Part shown: positions 26,884 to 35,212 of the stretch, piece by piece
Layout of the letters: every line of letters begins with the position of its first letter
Position numbering within the stretch: position 1 is the first letter of the stretch
Source of the DNA: an uncultured Eggerthella sp.
Lineage (GTDB): Bacteria > Actinomycetota > Coriobacteriia > Coriobacteriales > Eggerthellaceae
Direction of reading: 5' to 3'
NCBI GenBank assembly: GCA_900542265.1
Contig: UQML01000003.1
Location: 1 to 64,000 of the forward strand
Length of the DNA: 64,000 nt
Notes under the pieces: generated by a model
The model's input: the letters and a program-made list of their open reading frames with translations, nothing else
The model's database searches: none
What the model was told of the DNA's origin: nothing
Translations under genes and position numbers: made by a program

Positions 26884-29595
26884 CTAGAATGGCGTATCTT
26901 GCTGCTCAAAAGCCTTTATTGTCTCAAGTTCCATGGCATCTACTAAAACATCACGTGGTTTGGAGCCATTTGCAGGACCTACGATCCCCTTTTCTTCAAG
27001 CATATCCATAATGCGCCCTGCACGCGAATAACCAACACTGAGTCTTCGCTGAATGCCTGAGGTAGATCCAACACCTGAAGAACAAACAATCTCTGCAGCT
27101 TCCCATAAAAGGGGATCTTCATTGCCACTTGCACTACCACCAGCGCCAGAAGGATTCGTATCTCCCAGTGACATAACATTAGTCTTCAAGATGTCGTTGT
27201 GGTATTCAGGCTCACCTTGCTCTTTTAATACTTCCACAACCGCATTGATCTCGTCTTCTTCAACCATACAGCCCTGTATGCGCTGAGGCCGAGCTAACTC
27301 TGGTTTAGAAAGCAACAAATCTCCGTAACCAATAAGCTTTTCTGCACCTGTTGCATCAAGGATAACGCGTGAATCAGTTCCCGTTGCAACAGTAAGAGCA
27401 ATACGAGAAGTAATGTTTGCTTTAATGAGACCCGTAACTACATTTGCAGAAGGTCGTTGAGTAGCAATAATCAAATGAATGCCAGCTGCACGAGCCAATT
27501 GTGCTAAGCGCGAAATTGAGAACTCAACTTCTTTGCCCACATTCATCATCAAGTCAGCAAGCTCATCGATGACAACCACAATATAGGGAAGCTCTTCTCT
27601 TTGAATTTGATCAGTATCACCAGATGATACTTGTTCGTCCTGGTCTAAAACTTCATCATTGGATGCTTCATTGGTAGCTTTAACTTTTTTGTTGTACTGT
27701 GCGATATTGCGCGCACCAACCTTTTGGAATATTTTTAAGCGTCGCTCCATTTCCGCAACACACCAAGAAAGTGCGTTTGATGCCTCTTGAGGTTCAGTTA
27801 CAACAGGAACGTATAAATGAGGAATATCTTCGTAAAGGGTAAACTCAACACGCTTAGGGTCAATCATGATAAAGCGCACTTCAGCAGGTGTCGCTCTCAT
27901 CAAAATAGACATAATCATGCCGTTAATTGAAACTGATTTACCCGATCCCGTGGTACCGGCAATCAAAAGATGGGGCATTTTTGCTAGATCGCCCGTGATA
28001 GCATTTCCTTCAACATCTTCACCGATAACAATCTCTAAAGGACCGCCTTTGAGCTTAGGTAAGATATCGCCTAAATAAACTGGCTGACGCTTCTTGTTGG
28101 GGACTTCTATGCCAACATAGTTAGTTCCTGGAACAGGCGCAAAAATACGTACACCAGGAGAAGCAAGTGCAAGAGCAATGTCATCACTTAGGTTAATGAG
28201 ACGACTAAGTCTAATCCCATCGGCAAGATCTACTTTGAAAAGTGTAACAGTTGGACCTTCTACCCAATCAACAACATCAATATCAATATTAAAGTCAGCA
28301 AGCTTCTCTTCAAGCATACGTGCAGTTTCTTCAAGCACTTTTTCGGATTCTTTGGTGTGACGCTTGCCCTCGCTTGTCTTGATAAGATCAAGCGGTGGAA
28401 GGTTGAAGTCTTCTTGCGCAGAAGGACCACCCGTAGGCTTACATGCCGTTACGACCGTTGATTTCGTTGTACCTGCTGCATCTTTAGTAGCACGCTTCTT
28501 TGATTTTGTACTTGGGGTTTGAGCGCCCTCAGTAGGCTTAACCGTATCATTAACGTTTAGGCCTTCATCAGGCTTTCGGCCGCTCAAACGGCGCGTCATA
28601 GCGTGAGCACTTGCTCCCGCCTTTACCAACTCGTCACTATCAAGTGCAATCGTAGGATTAGATGCAGTTTCTGACACATCTTCTTGATGAGTTGTGCGTG
28701 CTGTTCTTTTTCTTTTTGTGGAAAGTGTTTGTGTTGCTTCATTATGGTCATTAAGAAGTTGAGTCGGTTGATCAGAGATCCCATCAACTAATGGATCTTC
28801 CCCGTCATAAGCTTTATTTCGATGGAGTGGTCGTTTAATGTGAGCTGAAGGCATATGACTAAACTCATCATCATACTCATTATCATAGAACGATGATGCC
28901 TTGCGCAGACGCAACTTTTCAATCAAGGCAGACAGCGAAAACCCAATCACAATACAGCCGACTAGAATAAGCCCAATCATAAGAATGACCGTAACGGTTA
29001 GTCCAAAAAGAGTAAGACACACCCAAGCAATACCTGCGCCAATATAGCCACCTCGACCACTAAGAATTGCAGGATTAAAAAGCTTTGACGGATCTTGCTC
29101 AGCGCCTCCCGTAAATGATGCCATGAGCGTTAAAATAGCTATATAGATAAGCCCAATACCTAAAGCTAGTCGCAATGACACATGTTCACGCTGAAAGCGA
29201 ACTAACACCGTGATGGCAATCAAAAGCACGATAAAAGGAAGCAGATATAAGCCAGCACCAAAACCCATACGCAGGCCTGTTGATAAGGCTGATGTCACCA
29301 TTCCGCCTGGGTTAAAAATAACGGTAACAAAAAGGGCGATCGCTACAACAATTAAAACGACGCCGACAATGTCGCGTTTGGTTCGATCATCAAAAAGTGG
29401 TTCACGATACATCTCTTGCGCTTGTGCTTTTGACTGCGCATACGTTGGTTTAGATCCTTTAGCGGATCCTTTGGTTTGACGCGTGCGTGAAGAGGTGCTT
29501 CGCGTTTGCGTACGCGCTGATCTTTGACTAGACTGCCTTAAAGGAGCGCTTGGACGAGTTCTTTGTGATTTTGGCGATGGGGACTTTCGAGCCAT
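26884..29595 (-). CDS. ftsK: DNA translocase FtsK/SpoIIIE
   Basis: 903 aa septal DNA pump. Basic Ser/Arg/Thr-rich N-terminus (1-70), four to five membrane helices (about 75-225), a long acidic/polar linker (about 230-400), the RecA-like motor with Walker A GTTGSGKSV near 546, DELADLMM for Walker B, and a C-terminal gamma winged helix with GISRAGRIMDMLEEKGIVGP-like sequence that reads orientation sequences on DNA. It resolves chromosomes at division. It sits between rnj and rodZ on the same strand, as is usual in Actinobacteria. Confidence 0.96.
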   Translation of the reverse strand: MARKSPSPKSQRTRPSAPLRQSSQRSARTQTRSTSSRTRQTKGSAKGSKPTYAQSKAQAQEMYREPLFDDRTKRDIVGVVLIVVAIALFVTVIFNPGGMVTSALSTGLRMGFGAGLYLLPFIVLLIAITVLVRFQREHVSLRLALGIGLIYIAILTLMASFTGGAEQDPSKLFNPAILSGRGGYIGAGIAWVCLTLFGLTVTVILMIGLILVGCIVIGFSLSALIEKLRLRKASSFYDNEYDDEFSHMPSAHIKRPLHRNKAYDGEDPLVDGISDQPTQLLNDHNEATQTLSTKRKRTARTTHQEDVSETASNPTIALDSDELVKAGASAHAMTRRLSGRKPDEGLNVNDTVKPTEGAQTPSTKSKKRATKDAAGTTKSTVVTACKPTGGPSAQEDFNLPPLDLIKTSEGKRHTKESEKVLEETARMLEEKLADFNIDIDVVDWVEGPTVTLFKVDLADGIRLSRLINLSDDIALALASPGVRIFAPVPGTNYVGIEVPNKKRQPVYLGDILPKLKGGPLEIVIGEDVEGNAITGDLAKMPHLLIAGTTGSGKSVSINGMIMSILMRATPAEVRFIMIDPKRVEFTLYEDIPHLYVPVVTEPQEASNALSWCVAEMERRLKIFQKVGARNIAQYNKKVKATNEASNDEVLDQDEQVSSGDTDQIQREELPYIVVVIDELADLMMNVGKEVEFSISRLAQLARAAGIHLIIATQRPSANVVTGLIKANITSRIALTVATGTDSRVILDATGAEKLIGYGDLLLSKPELARPQRIQGCMVEEDEINAVVEVLKEQGEPEYHNDILKTNVMSLGDTNPSGAGGSASGNEDPLLWEAAEIVCSSGVGSTSGIQRRLSVGYSRAGRIMDMLEEKGIVGPANGSKPRDVLVDAMELETIKAFEQQDTPF

Positions 29596-29676
29596 GCAAC
29601 CGATTCCTTTTGTAGTGCGTTTGAGTGTCTTGTTTAGTTACATTTTAGATGGTTCTATATTTGGTAACCAGTATAC

Positions 29677-31662
29677 CTAAAGCGTGATAATGCTCACAAT
29701 AACCATCGGGCGTTGATTTGTTCTTTCCCAAAGAATTGAAAGAAGAGCACTTCGTGCGGTTTTTTTAACTGACTTGAGATCCTCTTCTTTGCTTAAAGCT
29801 CGTTTAAGCGAGCTGGTTACTGCTGAAGTGGCAAGACCAACAAATTGAGGGTCATCTCCGCCTGGAATTCCGTGCATCTCAAGATGAACATCAGAAACAA
29901 GCTGATAACGTTTATCAACAGCACAAGAAATAACAGCAACACCTTGTGCGCCCAAATTTGTTCGCTCATTAAGTACGGTTTCGGAGGTATCCCCTACCGA
30001 CAACCCATCGACAAGCACAATACCTGAAGGAACGGTTTCTCCTCGAGTAACACCAACATTAGAAAGCTCAAGACTTTCACCGTTTTCGCAAATAAAGATA
30101 TTATCACGTGCAACTCCTGTAGCCTCTGCTAAACGAGCATGAGCACGTAAATGAGTTGCTTCTCCATGTACTGGCATAAAAGCTTTAGGACGAACCATCG
30201 ACAAAACAAGTTTTAGCTCTTCTGCTGAAGCATGACCAGAAACATGAACGCGGGCGCGAGATTTGTCATATACATCAGCGCCAATTTTTGCAAGAGAATT
30301 AACAACACGAGTGACTGCTTTTTCATTACCAGGAACCGGTGTTGCTGAGATAATAACCGTGTCACCTTCATCAATTTCGATAGTTTTATGATCCCCATTT
30401 GCAATACGAGCCAAAGCGGAAAGAGGCTCTCCTTGGGATCCCGTACACATCACTACATAATCTTCAGGCGGAAGCCCTTTGAGTTCATAAGCATCTAAGA
30501 TGTCTTGATCTTTGATGTGCAGATAACCCAAACGTCTTGCAATGTCTGTGTTTTGCACCATTGAACGACCCGTTACAGCAACTTTTCTTCCCGCCGCAAC
30601 AGCAGCATCACAAATTTGCTGCATGCGATGAATGTGGGAAGCAAAACTTGCAATGATAACGCGCCCTTTAGCATGTGAAATGATTTCACGTAGCGTCTTT
30701 CCTACTTCAGCTTCCGAAGGAGTGAAATTTGGATTGAGTGCATTAGTGGAATCACTCATCATTAAATCGACACCTTCATCAGCAAAACGTGAGAGAGCTG
30801 CAAAGTCGGTACATACTCCATCAATAGGTGTTTGATCAAGCTTAAAGTCGCCAGTATGTAATACATTTCCTGCTGGTGTTCTAAAAAAGACACCGAGTGC
30901 TCCTGGGATTGAATGATTGACGGAGAAAAATTCGCACTGAAAACATCCTAGCGTAATGGTCTCGCCAGGACGAACCTCGATTAATTTTGCATTTTTAACT
31001 TTATGCTCTTTGAGTTTTCCTTCTATCAACCCTAAAGTGAGCTTGGTGGCATAAATCGGAATAGTACGATCAAGATCTTTTAAAAGATACGGTAATGAGC
31101 CGGTATGGTCTTCATGACCATGAGTAACAACAATGCCGCGTAGCTGATCTGCATGCTCCAAAATATAGGTATAATCGGGCAGAATTAGATCAACACCAGG
31201 ATGATCATCATCAGGAAACATCAGACCTGCATCATCAAGGACAATGTCACCATTGCACTCAAAAGCAGTCATGTTTTTACCAATAGCATCCAAGCCACCT
31301 AAAGGAATAACACGCAAAACAGACTCGTCGTTTTTCTTGACTTTCTTCTGTGAAGCAGGGCTTTTCACCGATGCTTTTGAATGACCGCGATTGTTGTTTT
31401 TCTTAGAAGCAACCGTGCGCTTTTGCCTTGACGGTGTTTGTTTGGTGTTGTTCTTACGTTGGTCTTTCTTTGCAGGTTTGTTACTTGTCTTATCTTTTGC
31501 GTCGCGCACATCATTCGCTTCGTCAGTATGTTCGGTGTCATAACGAGAAAGCTTAGGGCGAGTTCGTTCTAAATGTACATGTTTAACGCTTTCTTTAGGA
31601 CGATTACGTTTTTTGCGATGAGGCTGATTATTAGCCTGTGTGTTTGTTGTTTGTTCTGACAT
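29677..31662 (-). CDS. rnj: Ribonuclease J
   Basis: 661 aa metallo-beta-lactamase/beta-CASP ribonuclease with 5'-3' exo- and endonuclease activity. The metal site HGHEDH is near residues 180-185, and VHVSGHASAEEL marks the beta-CASP part. The enzyme core begins about residue 115; the first 112 residues form an extension very rich in Lys, Asn, Thr and Arg, likely disordered and RNA-binding. A good AAGGA site precedes the ATG. It lies between dapA and ftsK. Confidence 0.95.
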   Translation of the reverse strand: MSEQTTNTQANNQPHRKKRNRPKESVKHVHLERTRPKLSRYDTEHTDEANDVRDAKDKTSNKPAKKDQRKNNTKQTPSRQKRTVASKKNNNRGHSKASVKSPASQKKVKKNDESVLRVIPLGGLDAIGKNMTAFECNGDIVLDDAGLMFPDDDHPGVDLILPDYTYILEHADQLRGIVVTHGHEDHTGSLPYLLKDLDRTIPIYATKLTLGLIEGKLKEHKVKNAKLIEVRPGETITLGCFQCEFFSVNHSIPGALGVFFRTPAGNVLHTGDFKLDQTPIDGVCTDFAALSRFADEGVDLMMSDSTNALNPNFTPSEAEVGKTLREIISHAKGRVIIASFASHIHRMQQICDAAVAAGRKVAVTGRSMVQNTDIARRLGYLHIKDQDILDAYELKGLPPEDYVVMCTGSQGEPLSALARIANGDHKTIEIDEGDTVIISATPVPGNEKAVTRVVNSLAKIGADVYDKSRARVHVSGHASAEELKLVLSMVRPKAFMPVHGEATHLRAHARLAEATGVARDNIFICENGESLELSNVGVTRGETVPSGIVLVDGLSVGDTSETVLNERTNLGAQGVAVISCAVDKRYQLVSDVHLEMHGIPGGDDPQFVGLATSAVTSSLKRALSKEEDLKSVKKTARSALLSILWERTNQRPMVIVSIITL

Positions 31663-31681
31663 TACATTCCTTACAATAGCT

Positions 31682-31731
31682 AAAACCCTCCAAAAACCAG
31701 AATCATTTCTGATTACGCATTGAAGGGTTTT
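31682..31731 (-). terminator. Possible terminator of dapA
   Basis: AAAACCCT (31682-31689) pairs with AGGGTTTT (31724-31731), enclosing a second hairpin CAGAA-TCAT-TTCTG (31698-31711). The minus-strand end is GGGTTTTAGC, a short T-run. It separates dapA from rnj. Confidence 0.5.
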
Positions 31732-31765
31732 GTTGATTACAACGTGTTATTTTCAAAAAAGCACT

Positions 31766-32665
31766 TTACGAGAGAACCCCCACCTGTTGCATAACGCTTT
31801 TAAGCTCACGTGATTGTTCAGGTGTTGCATTGACAAGGGGAAGACGAACTCCTCCAACCGTGAAGCCCAAAAGATTGAGAGCTTCTTTAACCATGATGGG
31901 ATTAGAGGTAACAAAGAGCTCGTCCATTAATGGTAATAACGCATCATGGGCTTTTTTTGCAGCCGAAAAATCTTGTGCAGCACAAAGATCAGTAATCTCT
32001 TTCATGCGTGCAGGAGCTACATTTCCAATGGTAGAAATAACACCTGCTGCGCCTAGTTTCATCATGTCATAGGTAAGAGCATCATCACCAGAATAGACAT
32101 CAAAACCTTGAGGAGCATTATCGATAATAGCGCGAACTTGGTCTAAATTTCCACTTGCTTCTTTAATAGCAACAATATTTTCGCAATCATTTGCCAAACG
32201 AAGTGTAGTTTCTGGAGTCATGTTAATCACACAACGACCAGGAATGTTATAGAGAACGCAAGGAAGATCTACCGATTGAGCAATGGTCTTAAAATGTTGG
32301 TAGAGACCTTCTTGAGGAGGCTTGTTATAGTACGGCACAACAAGCATAAAGCCATCAACGCCAAGCTTTTGTACATCTTGCGCAAAGTCAACAGTGTCAG
32401 CGGTACAATTGTCGCCCACATTGGCAATAATGGGAACCTGCCCTGAAACTTCAGAAACAACCGCTTCAAATAGTTTCATCTTTTGAGGATAAAAAACAGT
32501 TGGACTTTCCCCTGTTGTACCATTGATGACGAGCGCATCCGCTCCCCCTTCAACCAAACGGGCAGCAAGAGCGCGAGCCTGATTAAGGTCAAGTTCTAAA
32601 TTTTCATCAAACGGGGTAACCATTGCTGGAATCATGCGACCAAAACGAGGTGCTGAATTTGGCAT
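31766..32665 (-). CDS. dapA: 4-hydroxy-tetrahydrodipicolinate synthase
   Basis: 299 aa TIM-barrel aldolase condensing pyruvate with aspartate semialdehyde, first step of the diaminopimelate branch. Contains NGTTGESPT for substrate binding, YNIPGRC around the catalytic tyrosine, and AIKEASG with the Schiff-base lysine. The ATG is preceded by GGAG. Follows dapB on the same strand. Confidence 0.97.
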   Translation of the reverse strand: MPNSAPRFGRMIPAMVTPFDENLELDLNQARALAARLVEGGADALVINGTTGESPTVFYPQKMKLFEAVVSEVSGQVPIIANVGDNCTADTVDFAQDVQKLGVDGFMLVVPYYNKPPQEGLYQHFKTIAQSVDLPCVLYNIPGRCVINMTPETTLRLANDCENIVAIKEASGNLDQVRAIIDNAPQGFDVYSGDDALTYDMMKLGAAGVISTIGNVAPARMKEITDLCAAQDFSAAKKAHDALLPLMDELFVTSNPIMVKEALNLLGFTVGGVRLPLVNATPEQSRELKSVMQQVGVLS

Positions 32666-32756
32666 GGTAGGTAACTCCTAACGTTTCATAAGTGAAATAT
32701 ACGGGCTGGTGTTAGTAAAACTTATTTCAGATGTATTGTATTACAAGTCAGCTTAC

Positions 32757-33521
32757 TTATGACATGAAGTTCTCTAAACCAACAATCAAACCTGATCGAG
32801 AACCAACACTTCTAATACCCAGCAATACTCCTGGCATGTAAGAATTGCGATCCCACGAATCATGACGCAAGGTAAGTGTTTGCCCCATCGATCCAAAAAT
32901 TATTTCCTGACTTGCAACATAACCCATTGATCGTACAGAATGTACCGGCACTCCTTCTACAAGAGCACCACGAGCTCCTTCCATACCAGGCATCTCTGTT
33001 TCACGACCTGGTGCATTTGATTCAAAATCACGTGCTTGAGCAATAATCTCTGCGGTTCGTACCGCCGTACCAGAAGGAGCATCTTTTTTATTGCAATGGT
33101 GCAATTCGATGACCTCTGCTTCAGGGAAATACGGTGCAGCTGCTTTTGCAAACTCCATCATTAATACGGCCCCTGTTGTAAAGTTGGGTGCATAAAATAG
33201 TGTTGTATTTGCAGGAGCTTTCGCAATAAGCGATTCGAGTATTTCATTGCTGAGTCCAGTTGTGCCGACAACGCAATCTACACCTGCAGCAAGGGCAACC
33301 TCAAGCGTCTTGGCAACCACATCCGGTTGAGTAAAGTCTACTAAGACATCAAAAGAGAGTGCGGCAAGAGCGTCTTCAACAGTAGGAAAGGTGGGAAAAG
33401 CTTCAGCCGTGACGCGAGGGTCAATGCCAGCTACAACTTCCATATCATCTGCTGCAGTTACGGCATCAACAACAGCACTACCCATTCGTCCACCATATCC
33501 AGAAACTGCAACTGAAATCAT
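32757..33521 (-). CDS. dapB: 4-hydroxy-tetrahydrodipicolinate reductase
   Basis: 254 aa NAD(P)H-dependent reductase acting after DapA. N-terminal Rossmann motif VSGYGGRMGSAV, DFTQPD, GTTGLS, and the substrate loop ELHHCNKKDAPSGTA with catalytic His/Lys. Normal length. AAGGAG precedes the ATG. The product goes to DapL encoded at 12.5 kb. Lies between an M16 peptidase gene and dapA. Confidence 0.97.
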   Translation of the reverse strand: MISVAVSGYGGRMGSAVVDAVTAADDMEVVAGIDPRVTAEAFPTFPTVEDALAALSFDVLVDFTQPDVVAKTLEVALAAGVDCVVGTTGLSNEILESLIAKAPANTTLFYAPNFTTGAVLMMEFAKAAAPYFPEAEVIELHHCNKKDAPSGTAVRTAEIIAQARDFESNAPGRETEMPGMEGARGALVEGVPVHSVRSMGYVASQEIIFGSMGQTLTLRHDSWDRNSYMPGVLLGIRSVGSRSGLIVGLENFMS

Positions 33522-33579
33522 GCTTTATGCTCCTTGTCTTTTAGCCATTAAAAAACTGATTAAAATACACTTTTATTCA

Positions 33580-34830
33580 TTATCTTAATTGTAGGACTTC
33601 TTGTTCACTCGCTGGTGAGACAAGTGCTAAAAGGGGCTCTTTTGTCAGGTACGCTTGCGCTAAATCACGAATTGTGTTTGCATCAACCAATCGATACTGT
33701 TCTATAAGTTCATCAAGTGAGTCTTGAGGTAAACCTAATGCCGCTCGTTTACCCAATCGATTCATATGTGCAGCAGATGTTTCAAATCCGAGAGCTAATT
33801 GGCCACAAATAAGATCGATATTTCTTTGTAGTTCTTCTTGAGGAACAAGTTCTTCGCTTATACGACGTAATTCAGCTTCTATCAATGTTTTTGCCTCAGC
33901 CACATTGGCAAGGCGTGTTCCTGCATACACACACCACAGCCCAGCCCCTTGATAAGCCGATTGAGTAGCAAAAATGCTATAGACCAATCCACGCTTTTCG
34001 CGTACTTCTTGAAATAGACGTGATGACATTGAGCCGCCAAGCACCGAAGTCAAAACACTTCCCGCAAAACGACGTGGATCGCCTTGAGCATACCAGGGAA
34101 ACCCATATACCAAATGAGCTTGCTCTATATCTTGAGTCTTAGTGACAAGCCCTGTTTGGTAGGCGGGTTCTACCAAATGACGGCTGGTGGTGAAACCAGT
34201 TTTCATAGGAGCAAAATACTGTTTTACCAGAGCTATCAGCTGTTCATGGTCCATATCTCCAGCACATGCCACAATAAGATTACCTGTGTGGTAATGCTCT
34301 TTATGGAAACGCACACAATCCGCATGTGTATAACTGCCGACACGCTCCTTGGTTCCCAAGATTGGCTTCCCGAGGGGCTGATCTTTTAGGATTGATGAGG
34401 TAAACAATTCAAAAACTGCATCATCAGGAGTATCTTCGGAACGAACCAACTCCTCTATAACAACTTCGCGCTCAGTATCGATGGCTTCTTGCTCGAACGT
34501 TGAATTAATAACCATGTCAGAGAGGATTTCGAGCGCTTGTTCAATCTTGTCGTTAACAAAGCGCGCATAATAGCAGGTATATTCCTTGGAGGTAAAAGCA
34601 TTGAGCTCAGCTCCCAACGCATCAAACTGCATGGAGATATCAAGGGGGGAACGCGTTGGTGTTCCTTTAAACATCATGTGTTCCATAAAATGGGCAAGCC
34701 CTGCTTGATCAGCTTGTTCATCGCGAGATCCAACACAAAACCATAATCCCAAAGAAACAGTCCTGGTATGAGGCATGGATTCCGAGATGATACGTATTCC
34801 ATTATCAAGCGTCGTTGTTTTGTAATTCAT
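33580..34830 (-). CDS. M16-family zinc peptidase
   Basis: 416 aa. The inverted zinc-binding motif HFMEH is at residues 47-51 (HxxEH, with catalytic Glu50), and a distal metal-ligand Glu is expected in the REVVIEELVRSED block. Length and one active plus one inactive half fit processing-peptidase-like M16B enzymes. Such a gene between pnp and dapB is the regular arrangement in Gram-positives and Actinobacteria; its natural substrate is unknown. AGGGAG precedes the ATG. Confidence 0.92.
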   Translation of the reverse strand: MNYKTTTLDNGIRIISESMPHTRTVSLGLWFCVGSRDEQADQAGLAHFMEHMMFKGTPTRSPLDISMQFDALGAELNAFTSKEYTCYYARFVNDKIEQALEILSDMVINSTFEQEAIDTEREVVIEELVRSEDTPDDAVFELFTSSILKDQPLGKPILGTKERVGSYTHADCVRFHKEHYHTGNLIVACAGDMDHEQLIALVKQYFAPMKTGFTTSRHLVEPAYQTGLVTKTQDIEQAHLVYGFPWYAQGDPRRFAGSVLTSVLGGSMSSRLFQEVREKRGLVYSIFATQSAYQGAGLWCVYAGTRLANVAEAKTLIEAELRRISEELVPQEELQRNIDLICGQLALGFETSAAHMNRLGKRAALGLPQDSLDELIEQYRLVDANTIRDLAQAYLTKEPLLALVSPASEQEVLQLR

Positions 34831-34930
34831 AGTCTCCCTAACAAAAGAGCTTACGATAATCCATTAAGCATGTTTTATCATAAGCTCTTGCTCTTGTGTA
34901 TGTGAGTGTTTTAAAAGTATAAGAAGGCGA

Positions 34931-35188
34931 TTAGTTTCCCTGCTCTAGCACCTCACGCAAAGCGCGAGAAAGCTGATCAGGACAAGAAGTGGCGCGAGGA
35001 CCACAGGTGATACCTTCAAGCTTTGCAATAACCTCTTCTGCTGGTTGGCCTTCTACTAATGCAGCAATTCCTTTGAGATTACCATTACAACCCGAGGTGA
35101 ACACAATGTTGCTCACCTTTCCATCGACCATATCAAAAGAAATGCTTTTAGAACAAGTACCGCGCGTTGTATACGTATGCGATGTCAT
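34931..35188 (-). CDS. TSCPD-domain small protein
   Basis: 85 aa. Four cysteines at 12, 34, 62 and 69, with SGCNGNLKGIAALVEG and GITCGPRATSCPDQLSRAL, match the small TSCPD family found alone in anaerobic Firmicutes and Coriobacteria and also at the end of vitamin-B12-type ribonucleotide reductases. Function is not known; the cysteines may bind metal. It follows pnp by 24 bases with AAGGCG before the ATG, so it is probably expressed with pnp. Confidence 0.88.
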   Translation of the reverse strand: MTSHTYTTRGTCSKSISFDMVDGKVSNIVFTSGCNGNLKGIAALVEGQPAEEVIAKLEGITCGPRATSCPDQLSRALREVLEQGN

Positions 35189-35212
35189 TGCTTTGCGCCT
35201 TCCAAATTACTC

